DNA from: Beijerinckiaceae bacterium
Lineage (GTDB): Bacteria; Pseudomonadota; Alphaproteobacteria; Rhizobiales; Beijerinckiaceae
Assembly (NCBI GenBank): GCA_019745195.1
Contig: JAIETL010000062.1
Coordinates: 1 to 64,000 of the forward strand
Length of the DNA stretch: 64,000 nucleotides
Direction of reading: 5' to 3'
This document shows, one piece after another, positions 58,034 through 64,000 of the stretch; the stretch's first letter is position 1; each line of letters opens with the position of its first letter. The position numbers and the translations under genes were made by a program. Below the pieces are notes generated by a model, which made no database searches, was not told the DNA's origin, and worked only from the letters and a program-made list of their open reading frames with translations.

Positions 58034-58921
58034 ATGACAGCCCTCTCCTGGCCCAGCGACGGCCGCGACTGGCCCAACCGCGAGACGAGCCGCTTTCTGT
58101 CCGCCGGCGGCTTGCGCTGGCATGTGCAGGTCATGGGCGCCGGCCCCGTGCTGCTGCTGCTCCACGGCACGGGCGCCTCGACGCATTCCTGGCGCGATCT
58201 CGCGCCCTTGCTGGCGGCCGATTTCACCGTGGTCGCGCCGGATCTGCCGGGCCATGGTTTCACCCAGTCTCCCCATAGCGACCAGCTCTCGCTGCCGGCG
58301 ATGGCGCGCGCGGTCGCTGCGCTGCTCAAGGCGCTCGATCTCGCGCCCGATCTCGTCGTCGGCCATTCGGCTGGGGCCGCGATCGGCCTGCGCATGGCGC
58401 TGGACGGTAGCATCGCGCCAAAGGTTCTGGTCAGCCTGAACGGCGCGCTTTTGCCGTTTCGCGGCGTCGCCGCGCAGCTCTTTCCCTCGCTGGCGCGTCT
58501 GCTCGTGCTGAATCCCTTCGTGCCGCGCCTGTTCGCGTGGAGGGCGGGCAGCGCGGGCGCGGTCGATTCACTGCTGCAGGGCACGGGCTCGCGGCTCAAT
58601 GCGCGCGGGCTCGATCTCTATCAGCGCCTGTTCTCGAACCGCGTCCATGTCGCGGCGACGCTGGCGATGATGGCGAACTGGGAGCTCGACACGCTTGGGC
58701 GCAGCTTCGGCAAGCTCGAGCTACCGGTGGTCCTCGCGGTCGCCGCCAACGACAAGGCCGTGCCGCCGGGTGACGCTGCCGAGGTCGCAAGGCGGCTGCC
58801 CAACGCCCGGATCGAGACAATTCCAGCCGCCGGCCACCTCGCTCATGAGGAGAGGCCAGCCGAGATCGCGGCGCTGATCCGGCGCGTGGCGAAGGAGCAC
58901 ATCGCGCTTGCGTCCGGTTGA
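58034..58921 (+). CDS. bchO: Alpha/beta-hydrolase BchO
   Basis: A 295-aa alpha/beta-hydrolase of the BchO (Mg-chelatase-associated) type: LRWHVQVMGAGPVLLLLHGTGAST (oxyanion), VVAPDLPGHGFTQSP, nucleophile Ser in LVVGHSAGAAIGLRMAL, NGALLPFRGVAAQLFP typical of BchO, and catalytic His in AAGHLAHEERP. Its position after bchI-bchD and before crtI-crtB is that of bchO in the Rhodobacter cluster. Enzymatic role is unproven. It ends 22 bp before crtI. Confidence 0.9.
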   Translation: MTALSWPSDGRDWPNRETSRFLSAGGLRWHVQVMGAGPVLLLLHGTGASTHSWRDLAPLLAADFTVVAPDLPGHGFTQSPHSDQLSLPAMARAVAALLKALDLAPDLVVGHSAGAAIGLRMALDGSIAPKVLVSLNGALLPFRGVAAQLFPSLARLLVLNPFVPRLFAWRAGSAGAVDSLLQGTGSRLNARGLDLYQRLFSNRVHVAATLAMMANWELDTLGRSFGKLELPVVLAVAANDKAVPPGDAAEVARRLPNARIETIPAAGHLAHEERPAEIAALIRRVAKEHIALASG

Positions 58922-58922
58922 A

Positions 58923-58952
58923 TGACATATACGATGTCAATCTATGTTGACG
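58923..58952. promoter_or_regulatory. Palindromes at the crtI start
   Basis: TGACAT-ATACG-ATGTCA (58923-58939) is a perfect 6-5-6 dyad. Overlapping it, TGTCAATCTATGTTGACG (58935-58952) is one base short of TGT-N12-ACA. The second spans the crtI ATG (58944). Likely an operator of the crtIB unit. Confidence 0.5.
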
Positions 58953-60491
58953 GATATTGCCCCTCCCGATCTGGTGTCCCGATCGGCCCGTCAGTCGAGG
59001 CCGGATAAGCGCCCGCATGCGCTCATCATCGGCGCGGGCTTCGGCGGGCTCGCGGCGGCGATCAGGCTCGGCGCGCGCGGCTACCGCGTCACCGTGCTGG
59101 AGCGGCTTGACCAGCCCGGCGGGCGGGCGCGTGTGTTCCGGCAGGACGGCTTCACCTTCGACGCCGGCCCGACGATCGTCACCGCGCCCTTCCTGTTCGA
59201 GGAACTCTGGACGTTGTGCGGACGGCGGATGAGCGAGGATGTCCGCCTGACCGCGCTCGACCCGTTCTACCGGCTGCTCTTCGACGACGGAACGGTGCTC
59301 GACTGCAACGATGACGACGCGGCGATGCGGGCCCGGATCGCCGCCTTCGCGCCCGCCGATGTCGCCGGCTACGAGACCTTTCTGAAAGAGGCCGAGGCGA
59401 TCTACAAGGTCGGCTTCGAGCAACTCTCGGACGTGCCCTTCAGCACGCTCGCCGACATGCTGAAGGCGTTGCCGGCCATGGCGCGGCTGCGCGCCGACCG
59501 CAGCGTCTACGGCCTCGTCTCGCGCCATGTGAAAAACGAACGGCTGCGCACGGCGCTGAGCTTCCACCCGCTCTTCATCGGCGGAAACCCCTTCGCGGTG
59601 ACGGCGATCTATGCGCTCGTCATTCATCTCGAGCGCAAATACGGCGTGCATTTCGCCCATGGCGGCACAGGCGCGCTGGTCGATGGGCTGGTTGGGCTGA
59701 TCGAGGGCCAGGGTGGCGCGATCCGCCATGGCGCGGAGGTCGCGGAGATCACGGTCGCGGACGGGGCGGCGACCGGTGTCAGGCTCGCCGATGGCGAGAC
59801 GCTCACCGCCGACATCGTCGTCTCCAACGCCGACGCGGCCTACACCCACGGAACGCTTCTGCCGGCGGCTCACCGCAAGCGCTGGAGCGACCGCAAGCTC
59901 GCCAAGGCGCGCTATTCGATGAGCGTCGTGGTCTGGTACTTCGGCACGCAGGGCCGTTATGAGGACGTGCCGCATCACACAATCCTGTTCGGGCCGCGCT
60001 ATCGCGGGCTGATCGACGACATTTTCGAGCGGAAGATGCTGGCGGAGGATTTCAGCCTCTATCTGCATCGGCCGACCGCCACCGACCCCGCGCTCGCGCC
60101 GCCGGGTTGCGACGCCTTCTATGCGCTCGTGCCGGTGCCGAATCTGCAGGGCGCGACCGATTGGGAGCGCCAAGCCGAACCCTTCCGGCAGGCCATCCAG
60201 CAGCGGCTGGAGGCGACCGTGCTGCCCGGCTTGAGCGAGCGCATCGTCACCTCGCGGCTGATGACGCCGCCCGATTTCCGCGACGACTACCTCTCGGTGC
60301 ATGGCGCGGCCTTCGGGCTGGAGCCGCGCCTGCTGCAGAGCGCCTGGTTCCGCCCGCATAATCTCAGCGAGGAGGTCGACCGGCTCTATCTGGTCGGCGC
60401 GGGCACGCATCCCGGCGCCGGCCTTCCCGGCGTTTTGTCCTCGGCCAAGATCCTCGACACGGTGGTTCCCCATGCGACCGAACTGGCCTGA
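58944..60491 (+). CDS. crtI: Phytoene desaturase CrtI
   Basis: FAD-dependent carotenoid desaturase (515 aa) that introduces double bonds in phytoene. FAD-binding start PHALIIGAGFGGLAAAIRLGARGY (25-48), VTVLERLDQPGGRARVF, DGFTFDAGPTIVTAPFLFEE, and the C-terminal FAD contact RLYLVGAGTHPGAGLPGVL of bacterial CrtI. No membrane helix is required. Overlaps crtB by 20 bp. The number of desaturation steps (neurosporene or lycopene) cannot be told. Confidence 0.96.
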   Translation: MLTDIAPPDLVSRSARQSRPDKRPHALIIGAGFGGLAAAIRLGARGYRVTVLERLDQPGGRARVFRQDGFTFDAGPTIVTAPFLFEELWTLCGRRMSEDVRLTALDPFYRLLFDDGTVLDCNDDDAAMRARIAAFAPADVAGYETFLKEAEAIYKVGFEQLSDVPFSTLADMLKALPAMARLRADRSVYGLVSRHVKNERLRTALSFHPLFIGGNPFAVTAIYALVIHLERKYGVHFAHGGTGALVDGLVGLIEGQGGAIRHGAEVAEITVADGAATGVRLADGETLTADIVVSNADAAYTHGTLLPAAHRKRWSDRKLAKARYSMSVVVWYFGTQGRYEDVPHHTILFGPRYRGLIDDIFERKMLAEDFSLYLHRPTATDPALAPPGCDAFYALVPVPNLQGATDWERQAEPFRQAIQQRLEATVLPGLSERIVTSRLMTPPDFRDDYLSVHGAAFGLEPRLLQSAWFRPHNLSEEVDRLYLVGAGTHPGAGLPGVLSSAKILDTVVPHATELA

Positions 60492-61530
60492 GCCCGCCCC
60501 CGCCGATCTCGACGCGTGCAACCGCCTGCTCAGGGCGGGCTCGAAATCCTTCTATGCCGCCTCGCTGCTGCTGCCGCGTCAGACGCGGGGACCGGCGACC
60601 GCGCTCTACGCCTTCTGCCGGCTCGCCGACGACGCGATAGACGAGGGTCCGGGCGACGCGGCGACCATCGACGCGCTCAGGGAGCGGATCGCGGCGGCCT
60701 ATGCCGGCCGCCCGCAGGACCATGCCGCCGACCGCGCCTTCTCCGCCACCGTCCGGCGCTTCGCCCTGCCGGAAGCCGTGCCGCTGGCGCTGATCGAGGG
60801 TTTTGCCTGGGATGCGCAGGCGCGTCGATACGAGACCTTCGAGGAGCTTTGCGACTATGCCGCCCGCGTTGCGGGCTCGGTCGGCGTGATGATGGCGACG
60901 GTGATGGACCGGCGCTCTGCGGATGTGCTGGCGCGCGCGGCCGATCTCGGCGTCGCCATGCAACTCACCAACATCGCCCGCGACATCGGCGAGGATGCGC
61001 GCAAGGGGCGGCTCTATCTGCCGCTCGCCTGGCTGCGCGAGTCCGGCATCGACCCGGAGGCGTTTCTCGCGAAACCTGAGTTCACCCCGGCGCTGGGCGG
61101 GCTCGTCGCCAAATTGCTGACGGAGGCGGAGCGGCTCTATGCCCGCGCCGATTCCGGCATCGGCCAACTGCCGGCCGGCTGCCGCGCCGGCATCCGCGCA
61201 GCGAGGCTGATCTATGCCGAGATCGGCCACGAGGTCGTCCGCGCCGGCTGCGATTCCGTCTCGCGGCGCGCGGTCGTGTCGAAGAGCCGCAAGGTCGGGC
61301 TGCTGGCGCGCTCGCTGCTCGCAAGCCCGCCGGACGCCACGCGGCTCGCTCTTCCGCCGCTGCCGGCGAACGCCTGGCTCGTCGCGGCCGTGACGACGCT
61401 GCATCCGGCGCGCCGGAGCGCTCGTATCGTCGATGTGCCGTGGTGGAACCTCAGCGGCCGCACCCGGACCGTGATCGAGATGTTCGAGCGGCTGGGGCGG
61501 ATCGAGCGTTCCGCGATGCGCGGCCCCTGA
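60472..61530 (+). CDS. crtB: Phytoene synthase CrtB
   Basis: Squalene/phytoene synthase (352 aa) condensing two GGPP. The two Asp-rich motifs are visible: CRLADDAIDEG near residue 50 and LTNIARDIGEDARKGRLYLP near 170. The ATG at 60472 overlaps the crtI end. No crtE (GGPP synthase) is present in the window, so GGPP must come from elsewhere. A 56-aa small membrane gene follows by 15 bp. Confidence 0.96.
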   Translation: MRPNWPEPAPADLDACNRLLRAGSKSFYAASLLLPRQTRGPATALYAFCRLADDAIDEGPGDAATIDALRERIAAAYAGRPQDHAADRAFSATVRRFALPEAVPLALIEGFAWDAQARRYETFEELCDYAARVAGSVGVMMATVMDRRSADVLARAADLGVAMQLTNIARDIGEDARKGRLYLPLAWLRESGIDPEAFLAKPEFTPALGGLVAKLLTEAERLYARADSGIGQLPAGCRAGIRAARLIYAEIGHEVVRAGCDSVSRRAVVSKSRKVGLLARSLLASPPDATRLALPPLPANAWLVAAVTTLHPARRSARIVDVPWWNLSGRTRTVIEMFERLGRIERSAMRGP

Positions 61531-61545
61531 CCGGGAGGCGTTACG

Positions 61546-61716
61546 ATGTCGTCCACTTTCATGGTCATGGCCGAGATGCTGATCACGCTTGGGGTCTGCC
61601 TCGGCTTCGGCTTCCACCAGCTCTGGGACCTGCGGCGGCTCAAGGCCAAGGCCGCCGCCGAGAAGGCGGCGGCCGAACGACAGGCCGGGACCGGAGGAGC
61701 CCTCAGCGGTTCCTGA
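61546..61716 (+). CDS. Small (56 aa) single-span membrane protein after crtB
   Basis: ATG at 61546 after a GGGAGG ribosome site. The peptide has one hydrophobic segment ([20 protein letters not shown]) then a basic, Ala-rich amphipathic helix ([20 protein letters not shown]). No family recognised. It is 15 bp downstream of crtB and probably the last gene of that operon; its 3' end overlaps the convergent enoyl-CoA hydratase gene by 14 bp. Confidence 0.68.
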   Translation: MSSTFMVMAEMLITLGVCLGFGFHQLWDLRRLKAKAAAEKAAAERQAGTGGALSGS

Positions 61717-62476
61717 AATCGGGCTTCCGCTTCTCGACGAAGGCGGCCATGCCCTCCTTCTGATCTTCGGTGGCAAACAGCGCCGAGAAGATGCGGCGCT
61801 CGAAGCGCAGGCCCTCGCCAAGCGTCACCTCGAAAGCGCGGTTGACTGCTTCCTTGGTCATCACGACCGAAGGCAGCGACTTGGCGGCGATGCCGTCTGC
61901 CGCCTTCATCGCCTCTGCCATCAGGTCTGCGAGCGGAACGATGCGGGCGACGAGGCCGGCGCGTTCGGCCTCGTTGACATCCATCATCCGGCCGGTGAGG
62001 CACATATCCATCGCCTTGGCCTTGCCGACTGCCTTGGTCAGGCGCTGCGTGCCACCCGCGCCCGGAATGACGCCGAGATTGATTTCTGGCTGGCCGAATT
62101 TCGCATTGTCGGCTGCGATGATGAAATCGCACATCATGGCGAGTTCGCAGCCGCCGCCGAGCGCGAAGCCCGCCACCGCCGCGATGATCGGCTTGCGGCG
62201 CTGGCCGATGCGGTCCCAGTCGGCGAAGCGGTCGTCGAGATAAGTCTCGGGGAAGGTGCGGCTCTGCATCTCCTTGATGTCGGCCCCGGCGGCAAAAGCC
62301 TTCTCCGACCCCGTGATGACCATGCAGCCGATGCCGGCGTCGCGCTCGAAGCCGTCGATCGCCGCATTGACCTCGCCGATGAGCTGGCCGTTGAGCGCGT
62401 TCAGCGCCTGGGGCCGGTTCAGCGTGATCACGCCGACCTTGCCCTTCGTCTCGACGAGAATGGTCTCATAAGCCAT
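61703..62476 (-). CDS. Enoyl-CoA hydratase/crotonase family
   Basis: Crotonase-fold enzyme (257 aa), hydrating 2-trans-enoyl-CoA. Signature [18 protein letters not shown], oxyanion-hole strand [11 protein letters not shown], and the catalytic region [44 protein letters not shown] with both catalytic Glu (GGCE and PEINLG). It looks like a short-chain housekeeping crotonase. Single gene, convergent with the crtB operon. Confidence 0.96.
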   Translation of the reverse strand: MAYETILVETKGKVGVITLNRPQALNALNGQLIGEVNAAIDGFERDAGIGCMVITGSEKAFAAGADIKEMQSRTFPETYLDDRFADWDRIGQRRKPIIAAVAGFALGGGCELAMMCDFIIAADNAKFGQPEINLGVIPGAGGTQRLTKAVGKAKAMDMCLTGRMMDVNEAERAGLVARIVPLADLMAEAMKAADGIAAKSLPSVVMTKEAVNRAFEVTLGEGLRFERRIFSALFATEDQKEGMAAFVEKRKPDFRNR

Positions 62477-62589
62477 GGCGGCCTCCCGGATGCTCTTGAG
62501 GCAGCTTTAGCGAGGCTGGACCCTGCGGTCCATGCGCGGGCGCGCACGGCGCGATGGGCGGCTCGCGCCGTGCGCGGATGAGCTCGCAA

Positions 62590-63591
62590 CTACCGGCGCG
62601 GCAGGCCCGGCGGCGGGGCGGGTTTGGCCCAGCCCAGCGCCACCATGCGGCCGATCAGGCCGGGCGGGGCCTGGCGCGGGTCGCGTATGGTCTGGAGCGT
62701 GGCCTTCAGCTTGGCGATGCCCTGGTCCATGCCGGTGGCGAGCCGCTGGCCCGCGTTCTTCGGCAGGCGGTTGGTGGCGACGAAGATGATCTTGCGGTTG
62801 CGCGGGCCCAATGTCGTCTCGATATCGGCGGCGACCTCCTCGCAGAAGCGCTGACGCCAGCCGCGCTGCTCGTCCTTGAGGCGGTATCCGGACCACCGGC
62901 GCGGGGGCTGCCCGGCCTGGTCGAGCGAGCGGAACTCGGCCGCGCCGGCATAGGCGTCCATGCCGACGGGCCGCATCACATTGTGCTGCAGGCAGACGGC
63001 GACGTTGCCGGGGTTGGTCAGGCGGTTCAGGCCGCCGTTGACGACAGGCTGGTCGCTGAAGTCGAAGCGGTCGTCATTGCCGTTGAAGGCGTCGACCGCC
63101 AGGATCGCGCCGAGCTTCTCGAGACCGCCCGGCGCGCGCAATGCCGCAGCGATCGCCCTGACCCCGCTCTTGTTGCCCTGTTCGCGCGCCTTGGCGGCCG
63201 CGCTTTCCAGATTGATCAGGCCCTCGAAAAAGGCCGTCTTGACCCAGCTCACCCCGCCAGCGCCCCGCAGATCCTGCTCGAACGCCAGAATATCGGGGGA
63301 GACCTGGCCGCCGAAGGCCTCTCCGTCGCGCTTCTCGCTCTCGACGAAGCTGGCGAGCTCCCTGAGTTCGACCGGCGTCAACTGCCGCGTCGCCATGGTG
63401 CTGTCGACCGCCCTCATGTTTCGCAGCGCATGGGCCATGTTGCGCGGATCGTTCTTCTGGCCGGTGTTGTCGCGCTTGACCACGATCTTCTCGACCGCGC
63501 CGACCAGAAGATAGACCGGCCGATGCGGATCGAGCTTCGTCGCGGCGAAGATGTCGTCGGCCACGATCTGACCGTTCACGTTCAAGCTCAT
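62590..63591 (-). CDS. Unrecognised protein with atypical-kinase-like motifs
   Basis: A 333-aa soluble protein in no family I can name firmly. Visible: a candidate nucleotide-binding Lys in VEKIVVKRD (K39), a helical middle, then LGAILAVDAFNGNDDRFDF (160-178), GNVAVCLQHN (195-204) and VGMDAYAG (209-216). The order D167..N172-D-D174-R, GN, D212 mirrors the catalytic loop (N-x-D-R) and metal Asp of PI3/4-kinase and actin-fragmin-kinase-like folds. That reading is inference from motif spacing. No signal peptide or membrane segment. It lies downstream of mutM on the same strand with a 156-bp gap. Confidence 0.6.
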   Translation of the reverse strand: MSLNVNGQIVADDIFAATKLDPHRPVYLLVGAVEKIVVKRDNTGQKNDPRNMAHALRNMRAVDSTMATRQLTPVELRELASFVESEKRDGEAFGGQVSPDILAFEQDLRGAGGVSWVKTAFFEGLINLESAAAKAREQGNKSGVRAIAAALRAPGGLEKLGAILAVDAFNGNDDRFDFSDQPVVNGGLNRLTNPGNVAVCLQHNVMRPVGMDAYAGAAEFRSLDQAGQPPRRWSGYRLKDEQRGWRQRFCEEVAADIETTLGPRNRKIIFVATNRLPKNAGQRLATGMDQGIAKLKATLQTIRDPRQAPPGLIGRMVALGWAKPAPPPGLPRR

Positions 63592-63747
63592 GGTCCAGCC
63601 CCCCCTTGTCCACGGCGATTAATGCGCGTCGCGGTTCGGGAAGCAAACAACAACGCGCGCGCCGGCGATGTTTCGCAAGGAACAGCCATGCATCCGGCGG
63701 CGCGGATGATTGCGATTCACCGGAAAAGGCCGAGAATGACGCTGCCG

Positions 63748-64000
63748 TTACCGTCGCGGCTGGCAGCTCTCGCAAAGGAAGGTCGAGCGGCCGGATTGCA
63801 CCAGCCTGCTGATCGCCATGCCGCAGCCGGGCGCGGTGCAGGGCTGCCCCTCGCGGTCATAGACCTTGAAGCGATGCTGGAAATAGCCGAGCGAGCCGTC
63901 GGCATGGGCGAAGTCGCGCAAGGTCGAACCGCCGGAGACCAGCGCCTCCTCGAGCACCTCGCGAATGATTTTGGCCAGAGCATGAGCCGCCGGGCGCGGA
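63748..64000 (-). CDS. mutM: Formamidopyrimidine-DNA glycosylase MutM (3' end; start outside window)
   Basis: The C-terminal part of the base-excision repair glycosylase that removes 8-oxoguanine. It shows the helix [22 protein letters not shown], then [22 protein letters not shown] and the zinc finger: Cys pairs QPCTAPGCG (C-x4-C) and FLCESC (C-x2-C), with SGRSTFLC containing the DNA-contacting Arg. The N-terminal catalytic Pro domain lies beyond the right edge. Its 3' end faces the kinase-like gene. Confidence 0.95.
   Translation of the reverse strand, partial: PRPAAHALAKIIREVLEEALVSGGSTLRDFAHADGSLGYFQHRFKVYDREGQPCTAPGCGMAISRLVQSGRSTFLCESCQPRR

Overview
The window reads as chromosomal DNA of a high-GC alphaproteobacterium of the order Hyphomicrobiales, probably Bosea-like. 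The order is supported by a PhyR-NepR-EcfG general stress module, GGAAC/CGTT-type promoters, dispersed GTCATCCCGGA-type inverted repeats and bacteriochlorophyll/carotenoid genes. The genus is only an impression. Coding density is high and there are no rRNA or tRNA genes, CRISPR arrays, transposases or phage genes.

Layout. 0-6.2 kb: an iron-uptake operon with a TonB-dependent siderophore receptor (5' end outside the window), PiuC dioxygenase, ExbB, ExbD, TonB and an FMN-dependent alpha-hydroxy-acid oxidase. 6.2-12.4 kb: a PuuE-like deacetylase, flavin reductase, MFS exporter, VOC protein, gamma-glutamyltransferase and an A/T-rich small membrane gene. 12.5-16.6 kb: a TPP riboswitch followed by thiC-thiM-thiE, then a DUF4160/DUF2442 pair. 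16.6-24.6 kb: dnaK (with a candidate RpoH promoter), dnaJ, csbD, a LysE exporter, a DUF3592 protein and recQ. 24.7-27.8 kb: acetoacetate decarboxylase, 3-hydroxybutyrate dehydrogenase and a patatin-like hydrolase, a likely PHB/ketone-body module. 27.9-37.6 kb: gyrB, a DMT transporter, glutaminase, a PmtA-like methyltransferase, a Crp/Fnr regulator, an SbmA/YddA-type ABC protein and a transglutaminase.

36-47.4 kb is a general stress response (GSR) island: nepR-ecfG-histidine kinase facing phyR, a small membrane protein, extensin-like and DUF992 proteins, a lone receiver, a CHASE3 kinase, YqjD/YqjE-like membrane proteins and an AI-2E family protein. I found eight EcfG-type promoter matches here and a ninth in front of csbD at 21.5 kb. 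They include a back-to-back divergent pair that also points to an otherwise overlooked 82-codon gene. The kinase next to ecfG keeps its histidine box but appears to have lost the ATP-binding motifs.

47.4-64 kb: polA, a nitroreductase, a c-type cytochrome, then a compact photosynthesis-type island dxs-ispH-bchI-bchD-bchO-crtI-crtB. Two tandem TGT-N12-ACA (PpsR/CrtJ-type) sites lie between the cytochrome and dxs. No bchH, reaction-centre, light-harvesting or crtE gene is in view, so this is either a detached arm of a larger cluster or a remnant. The window ends with an enoyl-CoA hydratase, an unrecognised protein with an atypical-kinase-like motif set, and the 3' end of mutM.

Five kinds of inverted repeat (107 bp or so of GTCATCCCGG type, plus four others) sit at gene borders. 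One runs into the start of exbB and one separates bchD from bchO.
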